NCBI GenBank assembly: GCA_023630585.1 | Contig: CM042560.1 | Location: forward strand, 2,550,001 to 2,614,000 | Direction of reading: 5' to 3' | DNA: 64,000 nt | DNA from: Cranoglanis bouderius | Taxonomy: Eukaryota; Chordata; Actinopteri; Siluriformes; Cranoglanididae | In this document: positions 33,406 through 48,400 of the stretch, piece by piece | Numbering within the stretch: the stretch's first letter is position 1 | How the letters are laid out: every line of letters starts with the position of its first letter | Notes under the pieces: model-generated | The model's input: only the letters and a program-made list of their open reading frames with translations | The model's database searches: none | What the model was told of the DNA's origin: nothing | Translations under genes and position numbers: made by a program

Positions 33406-36400
33406 TTCTCACTCACCAACTTTGTAAGGAACCATATGTATACGTATTACATTCTTACACGACAGTTGAAGAGCATTTTATCTAACAGATTTTCCTAACA
33501 GACTGAATTTCTGGATTGAATTATCGATGCACTACACACTTGTACATTATTGCATGTGCGTACACGTCACGTGTCGCTGAACACTGGTCTTGAAAGACGC
33601 CCTCTACGTGTAATGCATCACTGGTGAGTTTAGCGCGAGACCGCACGCCTCATTCCTTTTACTCGTCGTTTATTTAATAATTGGGAATCTATAATTCAGT
33701 ACATGATATTAAACGCTATTTGAGGACAAATTGTTTTGCTTCCCACTACAAGCGAGGGTTTGGATCATTTTTAAAAGTCACTCACAGTGAAAAATAAAGA
33801 AATAAAAAATAAAAAAATTGAAAAATACAATTCACTCACAGCTTTTTCACAATTCTCCCCTTTTTCTTCTGTAGACTCGCCATGCTTCAGCTTTCTGAGT
33901 GAAGTCATGTGGTGCGACCTCTGTGCTCACTGGTCACAGTGAATAAGGATGAATTGTGGCACGTTTTTTTTTTGTTTGTTTGTTTGTTTGTTTTTTGTTT
34001 TTTACAAATGCTGCAGAATCGACACTCGAATTGCATTGGCAGAAACGAACCACGATTTTAATATGATTTTTGAGCAACCCTAATACAATGCATGGTAAAC
34101 GAGCCAAATGCATCATATGAGACTTTAATTAGGTCACATTTCAACAACAACGAACCGATATGTGGGCCAAAAGGAGACGTGAATTAAATGAATTAAAAAC
34201 AAAGAGGCAAGCAGGTTAATCCAAGGTACAGTATATTACTACAGATCTCAACTCTGGAGTGTGAAAGGACTAAACTAAGTGCACTCCTGTGTTTGTCTTG
34301 GCCTCCCTAACGTGCACTGTGAATTTGGTGAAAGTCTGAGAATGCTGAATTTTTCGCCCAAAAAAACACAAAGGCTAACCCCTTACCGTTTTTTGGAGTG
34401 AAAAATGTGACGTTCTCTGATCTTTACCAAATTCACAGTGTGCGAGTAGGGAGGTCCAAACTAACACGGGAATGCAATTAGTTTTGTTCTATCATGCTCC
34501 AAAGCTGAGATATAGTATAGTGTAGTGTAGTGTAGTGTAGTGTAGTGTAGTGTAGTATAGTGTAGTGTAGTGTAGTGTAGTGTAGTGTAGTGTAGTGTAG
34601 TGTAGTATAGTGTAGTGTAGTGTAGTGTAGTGTAATGTAGTATAGTGTAGTGTAGTGTAGTGTAGTGTAGTATAGTGTAGTGCAGTGTAGTGTAGTGTAA
34701 TGTAGTATAGTGTAGTGTAGTGTAGTGTAGTATAGTGTAGTGTAGTGTAGTGTAGTGTAGTGTAGTGTAGTATAGTGTAGTGTAGTGTAATGTAGTATAG
34801 TGTAGTGTAGTGTAGTGTAGTGTAGTGTAGTATAGTGTAGTATAGTGTAGTGTAGTGTAGTGTAGTGTAGTGTAGTGTAGTATAGTGTAGTGTAGTGTAA
34901 TGTAGTATAGTGTAGTGTAGTGTAGTGTAGTGTAGTGTAGTGTAGTAGATAAAACAGTAATAGTATAGTGTAGTGTAGAGGGTTTAATAATTTAAATAGG
35001 TATAGTTGATAAAATAGGTACAATATACTTTACTACAGTACAGTAGATAAAATTGTTATAGTATAGAATAGTATACTACAGTACAGTGTGGTACAGTATA
35101 GCAGATACAATACATACTGTATATTTCCATCCAAACTCATGTACTACACATGTACTTTAACTGATATCGACCATTACAATGTGTATGTTTGTGCGTCCCA
35201 AACCTGTATATTTTGTTGAGTGTAATATATTGGAAACTAGAGTCTTAGATCTCAGCTTTGTAGCATGACAGGACGAAGCTAAGTACACTCCTATGTTGGT
35301 CTCGACCTCCCTAACGCACACTGTGAATTTGGTAAAGATCAGAGAACGTCACATGTCACATACGTCACAACGTAACACAGGAGTGCATTTAGTTTTGTTC
35401 TATCATGCTTCAATATAAGAGGATGATACAGTACAGTACAGTACAAAACAGTAGGTAAATTAGTAATAGTATAGTTTATTATAGTTGGGTTTAGTAGATT
35501 AAATAGGTATAGTCAATAAAATCTTTTAATAATTTAGTAATAGTAAGATGTAGTACAGCATGATGTAGCACAGTATAGTATAGTATAGTATAGTAGATAA
35601 AATAGGTACAATATACAGTATAATATACAGATTAGCCATCATTCTAGGTTCACTGACCTTCGTTCCTCTGTTCATGGTGGCTCCAAACCACACAGGTTTT
35701 GGCGTGCCGGAGAGAGAACTCCACCAGCTCTTGCGTGGGACGCTGGGCGGGTTTGCAGACACGCACGTCTCCCCTGTCTCCATGTTACAGTACACCTTGA
35801 TCGCGTCCTTCAGACTTCCCTCGTTAGGGTCTACCCAGTACTCACCTACCACACATTCAGAGACAAGAGTGAGGATAAATTCACCCTTACTGTCAAGTGC
35901 AAAAGTTTGTGCAAAACTTGGAAGACAAAATGTAATTTTATAGCATCACATTTACTATGTTAACTGACATAACTATTACCACAAATTCTCTCTCATATTC
36001 TCTGAAAAGATTTTGTAATCAGTTGTAATTTATTTTTTGTTAATAAACTGTAAAATAGAGGTACATTTTCCTTTTTTTTTTTTTTTTTTACACAGGGTCC
36101 AAACTATTGCCCTCAACTGTATACTAGGCTATGTTACAATTTTATTTTGTATAAACACTCTTTAAAATGTGTACCTGGTGTGTTTATTATACAAACTGTA
36201 CCCAGAGGTTTATATTATGTTTTTCTGTGAAGAGTTCATCTACAATTAATCAAGAAAAATCGTGATCTTCAGAACTGATCCTGATGAACGGAAGTTACGG
36301 TGAACATCAGATCAACAGAATTACCCATGACAGCCTGATTCTTTGTACATTTTCACTGTAGTGGACTCCTCACCGCTTTTCTTCATCGGGTAGCACTGCT

Positions 36401-39400
36401 TGATGTCCTGGCAGGTGCGTGCCGGATGATGGCGGCTCCCGTCGGCGTTTTTCATGCTGTCCAGCTGACTGCCCAGAGCCTTCAGTGAGGCGTGGACGCT
36501 GCTGTCCACGTGAACGACACGAGAGCCATTAACAGGCATTGCCTCGTCCTTGTTGTACTCTGGAAGGGGATTATCTGCAGTATCAAATGTGCCGTCGTAG
36601 TCTGGGTTTTTATCAAAGTCATCCTCCACAGCGGTGGGAGGTCCAGGAGGACCGGGTGGCCCTGGAGGGCCAGGTTCTCCTTTAGGGCCCTTAATAGGGC
36701 AGGAAATGAAGAAATAAGCTTAAAGCTTATGGTTTGTTCATTTGCTTCCCTATATGTGTAATTACCCCGACTTCTCACCTCTGGTCCGATATCTCCAGAG
36801 CTGCCTCGAGATCCAGGAGACCCAGTGGGTCCAGGAGCACCCGTCTCACCTTCTTTACCAGCAGGTCCAACAGGCCCAGGAGGTCCCTAATAGTAATGAA
36901 CACAGACATCAGTGTAAATATTTTCCGTTCATTTTGCACTTTTTTTCCTTTTCATTTTTGATCCAACATCCGAATGTTTTTGTAGCAAATACCCCGATAA
37001 TAACATTAACAACTCACTCTTTGCCCACTCGGTCCGACGATTCCTCTCTCACCATCGTCTCCTGTCGCTCCCTTCATTCAGAAAAATTATTGGGCTCTTA
37101 TTATCAGGAAAACCAGCACTGATCTTTATGAGTACGATTATAATACGAGAATCGGTGTACTGTATGATGATCTTATACTCACGGCTGTTCCTGGGAGGCC
37201 CTGAAGTCCAGTAAAGCCACGGTGACCTTTCTGACCCCTCTCACCAGCGTCCCCTTTCTCTCCTTTGTCTCCTTGTGGCCCTTGAGGTCCCTGTGGTCAG
37301 GCAGAGGCAGAGATATTCTATAAAAATATTGACACTTGATGTGTTTTCATCCCTAATCACATTCTTTTTTTATGTTGGTGAAGGAAGTGTTTCGCTTCGC
37401 CGCAGTATGAACGTACTGTGATGGTGTTTATACATGTAGTGTATCTGACAGTATCTGATAGTGTTTAAATTGACATATGACCTGTTTTCCTCTGACTCCT
37501 TGCTGGCCAGCTGGACCCGCTGGACCTCTGGCACCCTGCAATCAAGAGAAACATTCAATCCTAATATTATATAATTTTAAAAATAATTTATTACATTACT
37601 ATATATAAAATTTGAGGATTGCAAACGTTTGCCATATGAGATAACTCACTTTTGCCCCTCTCAATCCAGAACCTCCAGGAGCTCCTACTGGTCCAGGTGT
37701 TCCTGGGGTTCCCTGGGGTCCAGCTAGACCCTCAGCACCTGATTCTCCCCTATCTCCCTGAAAAAACACGCGCAGCCATTTATCTTAATGCATTAAAAAT
37801 TTGGAGTAGAGAATAAGAATCTGCTTCAAAATTAGCAATGGAAATCCTCAAATATTTTAGAATTAATGATGATTTCTTTGCTTACTTTGACTCCACGGGT
37901 ACCATCAGTTCCAGGACCTCCATCTGCTCCTCCAGGACCCTTAAAAAGCAAAGTAATGTACAATATAAATACATGAATATGACATTTCAAAGAATTGTCT
38001 GAGACTGACAAGCTGAAGCGCCAAACCTGTGGGCCAGCATCTCCTCTATCCCCAACAGGTCCAGGTAATCCAACAGGGCCTATACCACCTTTTACCCCCT
38101 GGGGGCCTTTGGTGCCGGGTTTTCCATGTGGACCCTGAATGAGAAGAAACCTCATGAGGCTGCATCCTCAATTATATGTGCAATATAATGATTACGGTAC
38201 CAAACCTTTAAGTGGCGTAAAAATTATGTGACTCTTTTCATGTTTACTTCTATAATTTTGTACTAGAATAAGAGAATAATACTAAATATAATACTCTGTG
38301 TCTTTCACATAAGGTATAAAACACTCCATATTGTGTTGTTATTTGAAAATAATCAATGACTGAATTGATTATTTTCCTATACCATGAAGTGTTTTATTCC
38401 TCTTATACCACAGCAATATGCGATGAGTAAAATGCTTATTTATTAAAGAATAACACGTTAAACTATCTGTGTACAGTTACATTTAGTATTATTGAACGTC
38501 CTCAAAACAAGTTAGTGCCTGTTCTCACTTACTTTATAGCAGCTATAAACAGTCTTTTCCTTAAGAACATATTTTTTTCTTTCTTTTGAAGTTAATAAAA
38601 CAAAAAAACACAACTTGTCAATGTTTCTAAAACAAACACAAAGCGTAACTTTTCCTGAAGATCTCGGAAAACTTAAAGTTGCAGCTTTACCTCTGACCGT
38701 TACAAAGCGCTGACACTGGAGACTCCTTCCGTAAACGTTAAATAAATGTCTCCTTACAGAAAACTCAATGATCGCACACATTTTTTAATCACTATTGATC
38801 CCAAAATTATAATAACCATTAGCATAATAAGCAAGCTAATCATCTACAGTGCCTCAAAAATAAGAAGCTCATTTGTGATTTCAGATTAGTTAAGCGCCGA
38901 CCTATTAATACTAATTAAGCTGATTAGTATTAACTGATTACTTGTTGTGTTGAATTGGGCAGTGAGTGTATTAATGGTCAAACTTACAGCAGGCCCAGTA
39001 AGGCCCATCAGTCCACGCTCTCCTCTCATACCGGGTAGACCCACCAGCCCTCTCTGCCCCGACAATCCAGCAGGTCCTGGAGGTCCATCAGGGCCCTGAG
39101 AAAATTAAATAAAGGGGAATGGCAACCATTAGTGCCTATTTTCCAGTTATAGTCCATAATCACATACATAATAGCAGGTGGATCATTTTCAGCACAGTGT
39201 TAACACTTGATAGTGTTTTTTTCATGCACAGTGTGTGTGAATTGTCCTCAGAAGTTTTTTTTTCCTGTGTACAGAAGTGTTTGTACTCAGAAGTGTGAAG
39301 AGCTTTTAATATTCTGAGTGCGCAAAATAGGCTGAGATTATTTTACCGGTGGTCCATCTTCTCCAGAATCGCCTTTATCTCCAGGGCTTCCAGCTGGTCC

Positions 39401-42400
39401 CGCGTTTCCACGCTCTCCTTGACGTCCTGGGCCTCCTGGTTCTCCGCGTATTCCGGGTTCACCCTTCTTTCCTGGGGATCCTTGTGGACCATGCTCTCCA
39501 GTTGGACCCTGGCAAAAAAATGTTGAGGTGTAGCCCATGAAATATACAGGTGTTTACAATCAATTACAACCATGAAACATTTTACTAAAGCGTCGTTCAA
39601 CTTCTTTTTAAGAGCTCTTATCAACTCCCAGGACTAGCGGGTCCAGACTTACATTCCTGACCTAAAGTCAGGTACTGAATAATATATTTTAAGCACATAA
39701 CTGCATAATAAGTCGAGGTTTTAAGGGGTTGTGAGTGATAACTCTATTGTAGAGACACTTACAGCAGAGCCTGGCGTGCCTACACCTCCTGCAGGTCCTG
39801 GGAAACCACTGGAACCCTGAGAACACAATGAGAAATAAAAAAGGATGTGTTTTACAAAACTCAGATCCTTAAATTATCTTCAAAAACCTTTATGGTGGGA
39901 CTTACAGCAGCTCCCTGACTCCCCCTGGCACCTTTCAGTCCAGTTACACCAAAAGCTCCCTAAAATAAAATAAAACATTAATGTGTCATGTACATTTATT
40001 GCAGGCTTCAGAACAATGATGGTCACACTTATTTAGCCTTATAAATGGCATATGAGATTCATTTATTAGCTCATTCCCTTACATTATGTACATTTCTTAT
40101 ATACACATACACATAAGCATACATTCAACTGCATATAGTATAGAGAATATGAGCTTAATAAACGTTTTCACACTAGAGCTTTTTGTTGTTTGGTCAAAAT
40201 CTACACAAATAACTTACATGTATCGTGGATGTTCCACAACGTTATGTAACAATTAATGGATAAAAGTATAATGTGTCTTTCCATCCCTCCAGGATGTGCT
40301 GTTTAGGATAATAATCATCTTGACTGTTGATTATCTTCCTATAACAGCATGTCCCATTGAGGTGTTATCCCTTACTTAACAAAGTGGAGTTACTACACAC
40401 TGACAGACAAGGTGCCAAAACTTTAGCACATGCCTTGCTGTTTCTATTGAATGTATAATTTTTTTTTATATATTTCTGCAAAACAAATTGCAGAAATATA
40501 TCATGAACAAGTTTGTTCCGTTTTAAAAACCTGTTTATTATTAAACTTGGATTATGTGAAAGTCCTTGTGAACGAATTGTTACTATAGAAACGATAACGT
40601 ATTAGAAATTGTGCATGAACGAGAAAATGACGTGCGTACCATCTCTAAAGTTACTAAAGTTTAACCGTCATGTTATACCTGAGCTCCAACTTTTCCTGCC
40701 ATTCCCTGAGGACCAGGGGCCCCTGCTTCACCCTTTGCACCTGGTTCTCCGGATTCTCCTTTCACACCAGGTTGGCCATCAGGCCCCTGCAAAAGAATGA
40801 ACATAATAAAATAATTTTTAAATGACAGAAGGACAGATTTATATATAAACAATGAGATAATATACTCACAGGAGGACCGGCAAATCCAGCTGAGCCAGGA
40901 GGACCAGGCTGACCAGGAGACCCCTGAAATACAAAACCAGGAAAACTAGCTCATCATGCAGTACAACCTACATATAACTTTATATTGGTTAGGGGTTCTC
41001 TCCTGATCACTCACAGGCGCTGCTCTAGAACCTGGTGGCCCAGGAGGTCCTCTGGGTCCAGTCTCTCCCTGAATAACAAATCAATTGATTAGCAAAAATA
41101 CATAGTATATCCATAGACACATGGATGGCAATCTATAAATAATAAATTAAATAATAAATAAATTGGGTTAAATAGAGATTACCTTTTCTCCGTGTGCTCC
41201 AGCTGGTCCAGTAGGTCCAGTGGGTCCAGGAAGACCCTAAATATATATATTTAAACATTGTTATGTAAGTGACACTCGGACTGTAAATATTATATACAAT
41301 ATTTGCAAAATGATTTGCTAATATTATGACTGTGACTCACCCGAGCACCATCATTGCCAGCTGCTCCCTCAGCTCCTATCTCACCTATTGCACCCTGAGA
41401 TAATAAGATAATCGCCATGAGGTTTTGAAATGACTAAGCCAGGAAATTTTCTTTTTCGTTTCTGAATATTCAAAATTTTACGAAAGAAGCTCCAGACAAA
41501 AAGACGTCTCTGCCTTTTTGTCTGGAGGCTCACTCTTGTCTGCTATTCATTCAGGCGTTAGTCATTTTTTATTTCTTTTCAGTTCAAACTAACCCTGAAT
41601 CATACTTACACGGTCTCCTTTAGGTCCACCGGCACCTGGTGTCCCTCTCTCTCCCGGCATTCCCTGAAGTCCAGGTGGGCCTGGTTCTCCACCTTTCCCT
41701 GCTGGTCCTGAACTACCCTTAAAGACGCAAAAAAAATTGTGTGTCAAAATTATTTTATTATTTAATTTTACTATATGCTTATTATCTTTATTCATTTTCA
41801 TAGATTTATAGCTAACTAATGACACTGGACTATTCTACACTACCTTAGGTCCATCAGGACCTGGTGCCCCAAGACTGCCTTTAGATCCAGGAAGGCCATT
41901 AGGTCCTGGCTGTCCTCTCTCTCCTGGGCTTCCACGCTCACCCTGAGGGGCAAAATGATGAATTCTCCGTAAAACCATATAGTAATTCTGACAACAAGTA
42001 AATTTAGTATTAGCTTACTCTTGATCCAGTCTGACCAGCAGCACCTTCTTCACCATTGACTCCCTAAAAGAACAAGAAAGACGGTTCAAATATGCAATGT
42101 ATAGGCAAATATTTCACTTTTGCTAGAATAGACAGGGGGAAAAAATGTCACAAACAATACTACACTGACCTCAACACCTGGTTTTCCTGGCTCTCCAGGT
42201 GGACCTGCGGGTCCAGGTAAACCCTGAGAAGTGAACATGTTACACCAGTTCAATTTAATGGAATTTATTTTTAAAACACAAAACCCCACCAACACCCCAC
42301 AATAGCTAGTCAAATTCTACACCAAATACAACCACTTAGTAGGGGTGTAACGATACATCGTGGCACGATGCAAAAATGTGATGATGTTCATCTTGGAAAT

Positions 42401-45400
42401 GTGCAATATAAACATTCTATTAATTATGCATTTCATGTCATTGCACTGTTTTAACACCAGAGGTCCCAATCTGTGCATCCCACAAAGTTAAGGTGTATAG
42501 AGTGCATGGGGGTCACGTGATCATGAATTTTCGTACCAAGCAAAAACCAACAGGCATTATACGTTATACAGTACAGTTACACAACCATGTTATAACGGTT
42601 AAAAAAGAGCTCTTCTGTATCTTTCAAACAACACCATCCCCAGAAAACGGGCATTTTAGCCGACTTTGGAACTCTACTTCTGCTATAGAGCTCTTTTTGC
42701 TTCGGTCGATCATTTTCCCAAGTTCCCAGCTCAGACACTTTGTTTATTCAATCAACATTTTAGGGAGAATTTATACATTTATTTACTGATTTTTACAATA
42801 TTAAAACACTGTTTGTAGCAATTTTTTATTTAGTTTTTTTTTTTTTTACAGAAAAAGCACAATGTTTTGCATTGTTTATTATACAGAAATAAAAAGAAGT
42901 CTTTTCAGTCATAATTTTTCTTCATTCAAATTCAAATCTCCCCCACGGGGATCAATAACAGTACATCTTATCTTATCTTATCTTATCTTATCTTAAGGAC
43001 AATAAAAATGGAGAAAATCAGTCCAACTCCATCAAATTTAATTAAAACATGAAACTACATGAAACTACATCTTAAACTGGTAGTTCACCAACCCCCAACA
43101 GTATTATTAGCTATCCAGCTAGCTGTAAATATTTATCCATAAATAAAACTAGCTAGCTAACATTGGAGAACATTTCCATAGCTAGATTGCTACCTCCAAA
43201 ACAAATCTCGGATAGAGAAAATAATTCTTGGAAAGATCCTATGCCAATGAACTAGCCAGCTAGCTGTAAATATTTATCCCCAAATACTAGCTAGCTAAGA
43301 TTAGAGGAATTTCTAAAAAGCTAAATAGCTACTCTTATAAAATATCGCCAAACAAAGTTAGCTAGGTGCTGATCCTATGCAGTAATTAGGTGTTATGAAG
43401 CAGTTATTTGTTACACACCTGAAAGCCTATCAGACCAGGAGCACCCTGCTCGCCTCTTTTTCCTGCTGGACCCTGAAAGCACAAGATCACATATTTTAAA
43501 TCTGCTAGTAAATAGTATAAATATATAAAAACAACAGATATTTCATAACAGCATGAAATGACACTAACAGGTGGTCCAGCAGGGCCTGCAGGTCCTTCCT
43601 CGCCATCTTTTCCATTGCGACCCTGTGAGATGAAAGCACAGTTTGCATGATAATGATTTTAACTTAACTTTTTACATTTCATACTCTTTCTGATCCCTAA
43701 TGCTGTGATCTATGAGAAAGCTCACTCTTTGTCCTGGTGCTCCTGGTGTTCCGGCTTCTCCTGCTTTTCCTGCATCACCCTGGGTGTCAAAAACAAAAAT
43801 AATAAATAATATACCTAACTTATCACATAGCTTGAGAAAGGTGGTAACTTCTACTATTGTATTATTTAAAAATGATGACTGATTACACTGAAGCCTTTCG
43901 GGCCTGGCAGACCCATAGATCCTGGTGGGCCTTTGCCTCCATTTGATCCAGCAGGTCCAGGACCACCGTCATCTCCTGGTGCTCCCTGTGGAGAACATTC
44001 AAAAGAGTTCACAATACAAACAGTGCACAATTTCGCATGCATTTATTGTAGATACAGCTAAGCAAAACTGCCTCCAGACTCTCATTTCTTATTTTCCACC
44101 ACAGTGAATAACCAGGGATGCATTAAAAAATGGAAGACAAGTCTGGAATGACTGATGTTTGCATGTGTTTTGAACTCTCTGATATGCGCTGACTCCCTGA
44201 AAGCCCTGCCCTCTTCCCCCATCTCACATGTATTTTATCAGAGTATAGAATATTAAAGTAAGTATATGTTTAACATCAATATATATTTATATATTGATAT
44301 ATACATTGATATATTTATACCCATTTTATATATTTATAAACATAAATATATTTATTGGGAACATCACAGAAAATGTTCAGCCAATAATGACCAGAAATGG
44401 TAAAAAACATCATTTTGATAATTAGTCCTACAAAAAAAATGTCGAGTCTAACACTTTACAAATGTATTTAATGGTAATGATAATTAGAAAGAGATTAAAA
44501 CAGTTCTCCTGCATGCAGTAAAAAACTGGAGCTTTCATATATACAAAGTTTTACGGTAACCGCCAGGCATTTGGTGTTTTAGTTAAACAGTTTTACTTAA
44601 GATGTAGACACTAGAAATGCACATTTTCTGCTATATTACCTGCTATACATAACATCTTTTTCCTAGAATAGAAAGAACAAAAGTGTACATGTAGACTCCC
44701 CCCCCCCCCCCCCGCCCCCAAATTCCAACCTAAGCCTTTATTAAAAACGCGTGTCCAAATTGTTGATGGTAGTCTATGTCTAGCATATGATGGCACAGAA
44801 ATCCAATACTATCCTATTAATAATGAATTTGTTTAACATGTTGTTACGAGATACCTGAGGTCCAATTTTCCCTTCTGGTCCATCAGGTCCAGCAACACCA
44901 CTCAGACCCTTAAGATGTAGCAAAAAAAAAAAAAAATCATGAAGTATAATGGTGACAATCTTTCGCATAATAAATATCACAAGGGTCTTTCTTTACCCTT
45001 GCCCCCGGAAGGCCTGGTTCTCCAGGACGGCCAGGATCACCGCCAGCACCTTTACCTCCGGAAGAGCCTGGAGCGCCACGCTCACCTAGAGCACCCTGGT
45101 GATGTTGTAGCGATCCATTAACACTCAATGCAAGAATAGGAATAGAAGTAGGTTGATGACAGTTTTAAAAAAACGTTAACTTTGCCTGCCTTTTGTCCAG
45201 GTAACCCGTCAGTACCCGGAAAGCCTCGAAGACCTGGAGCTCCCTAAAAACAGGAAAACAGATCAATTCAATGCAATGACAGTCTGTCCTTCTAAATAAC
45301 AAACAAATTCAAAGATGCAAAGACTGCAATCAATCGCCTACTGAAGAACCATCTACTTTCACAGAAGGAGGCAATTTGACTGACCAACCACAGACTCTTC

Positions 45401-48400
45401 CTGATTACCTATTGGTAACTTGTTTAATGGACGTTCCAACATTAAACGTATCTACTGTATAATTTAATTTAATATAATCGTTGGAAATTTGCTGTGGTAT
45501 AAGAATGAACCTTTTCGGGATGTCCTGTAAAAGGAAAATAATCAACTTCGGGGGGATAATTACATCACCATTTTTCCTCCTGAAAGCTAACAAAGTGTGT
45601 ATACACAAAAACAGATTGCAATCTTCCTGATCCTGATGCTTGTGGCCAGAAAGGTGCACAAAAGATACTGCAGCAAAAGAGACTGCAGCAAATCAGTGAA
45701 TCATTTCTCTCACCATCTCTCCAGGAGGACCGGGCGGCCCCACAGATCCCGGATCTCCTCTGGGGCCCCGTTTCCCTTCCTCTCCCATCGGACCCATCTC
45801 TCCTTGAGCTCCAGGTTGCCCCTGTGACACAGACGAGCTTTATCAAAACAGCGGCCAACCCCTTTGTAACTATTTAATCAGCTATTGTAATCGACCAGCT
45901 ATTAATCTGGTGTTATTAACTCACCACTTCTCCTTTAATTCCAGGCTCTCCTTTGAATCCAGGGATGCCAGCTTCACCCTATGACCATAAAAATATTTGA
46001 TGCAGTATTATGTAGTATTTTATGCCATAGATCTTGTAAGTACATTTGAAAAGAAGAAGTGGTTTCATTTATACCAAATTGATAAAGGTAAAAAAAAATT
46101 TAAAAATTAAAAAGTGACCGCATCATCATTACGGCTGCTGCAACAATGCAACAATGGTTATTGTTCCATGGCTCATTTTTCTCTGTTTAATTTTCATAGT
46201 CCTTTAAAGTGTTATTTAAAAAAAAACGAAAAAAAAAAACAATCAGCAATGAACAGAGCTACTAGCCCCAGCCCTGGGGTCTCAGTTTTGTTCCAATCCT
46301 GAGCAAAATTCTTTGGTACTAGACTGGTGACCACTGGAAAAGGTCCAGTTCCTGGTTTATGGTGTCATAAAATATCCCATTTCATTCATTCATACATCAT
46401 TTTATGTAGAACTTTATGTAGAAAATTAGAGCTCTAATTTTATGTGGAACCAGTTGTTAAAAACGAGTGTGTCATTACCACTTGTCCTTTGGCCCCAGCA
46501 GGTCCCGTCTTTCCCTGAGGTCCAGGTGGTCCAGGCTGACCAATCAGTCCGACCGGACCTTGCACGCCGGGTGTTCCCTACATAAAAATTAGATTGCTAA
46601 TGACACACTACACATAACTTGAATCATGAATTACATTAATTGAATTAAACCTCAAGAATGGCAGCTTTGGTGGAAGAATGGCTTGGACTCACCGATGGCC
46701 CTTTACCTCCAGGAGCACCGTCCGTGCCTGCTGGACCCTAGATATGAACACATTTAGATCAATAGCATGCATGAAAATGTCCAAATATACAGTGTAGCTC
46801 ATAAGGATAACACGTAGCACACCTGTTTGCCCTGACGTCCAGGTAAGCCTACTCTTCCTGAGTCTCCTCTGGGTCCCTGAGCTCCACTGGTGCCTCGAGG
46901 GCCCGTGGGTCCTGCTTCACCCTGGGAATGGACAGAGACCAAAAATTACACCTAAACACACATGCAATAGACTGCAATGGACCGGAGTCCCATCGAGGGT
47001 CTATCCACATAGACATGGATAGACATGGATATTTCAGTATCATTTACTTAATGTAGTATTCAGAGATAATTTCAGGGACCTAAAATATTTTTTTAGCTGA
47101 ATGTGTGATGCAGAACCAGAGAAAATGCCAGACAAATGGCATATATTTAGCTATACCAGAGGAGAGGCTTCTATTTTATATAATATACAAATATACATAC
47201 ATTTTTTCTATGCTATTTGAATAACATTAATTTAAAAATGCAAATTTTCCAATTACAAAAATGGTTAAACATATGTCGTGATTGAGCAGAACATGAATAA
47301 TAACTGACATTTAGAAGAGATGATTAAAATAACCAATAACACAACATTACAAATAAAACAGTCACACGCAGACCTTCATGCCTGGATTGCCTGGAAAACC
47401 TGAAGCTCCTGGGATTCCTATGGTACCCTGTGAGAAATATGAAATGACCAACATTACTGAAAACTGATCAATCTCTTTTACGCATTGTGGGTTTATGGGA
47501 TGAATATGGATTTATGGGATTTTTAAGATATTAGAACAGACTAAGTAATTTACATACCAATGGACCTGGTTTTCCAGGATTTCCTGCCATTCCACGTTTT
47601 CCCTGCAGAAAAAGAAAACACTCAACCTTAAAAAATTATAGTACAATAATATGCTTAGATGAAAAAAAAAAAAGACCTTGTAAATTTACAGTAACTTGCT
47701 GGCAGGTAGTTAGTGTAAATTGCTGTGTAAATAGCATTCATACTGTACTGTATATTAAATAGAACATAAAACTCCAATCTTACAGTAATATTGTTTTTTT
47801 TTTTGTTTTTTTAAACTCTTGTATTGCCAAATATACATGTTAAATAAATCTGAAAGACAAAAATCCTAACAAAACAATAGATTAAAATTGGGTTGCTCAC
47901 ATAGGAACAGTTAAGATATCAAACTCCGCAATAAACACTAGCTAAAATAAATTTTTTTAAAAAGCAATAAGACAAATACTATAACAAACAATGAGAACAA
48001 CAGGGACAAAATCAGTGGGTCACAGTCCTGAATAACACATTTTAAAAAACAAGAACTTTTATGGGTTATCTATTACAAATATCAGGCTAGCTAGCAAATG
48101 TTAGCTAACATCACCTAACGCTGGCTAACTTTACCTCAGGTTTAAGCTTGGTGCACTTACCCTGCTTGATTAAAATAATTAAAGCTATGCTTTTTAATCT
48201 AAATTTTTTTTAGGAGGACTTAGTAAATTAAAGAAATGAAAAAAGATTTTTTTGCTGTTTCAGGTAAACACTGTTAGCAGCTAATTTTACTGTAAAGTTA
48301 ATGATACTGTATAGCTACAGTATCTGCAGTACCGTCAATATTGTCTGCTGTACTGAACTGTTTAAAGTATTTTACTGGTATGAGCACAGTATTTAATTGT

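Noticed and set aside
34478..35023. 181-codon open frame on the - strand (HYTTL repeats)
   Set aside because: A 5-bp repeat without stops is open in all frames on one strand; it lies inside a col5a2 intron.
42224..43418. A missing helix exon in the 1.2-kb intron
   Set aside because: The exon-length series and total helix length are complete without one, and no GGX-periodic open stretch flanked by splice sites is present.
45181..45189. 63-nt version of col5a2 exon 24 using the GT donor gttaac
   Set aside because: It adds A-G-K and breaks the Gly-X-Y register; the GC donor gives the family-standard 54 nt.
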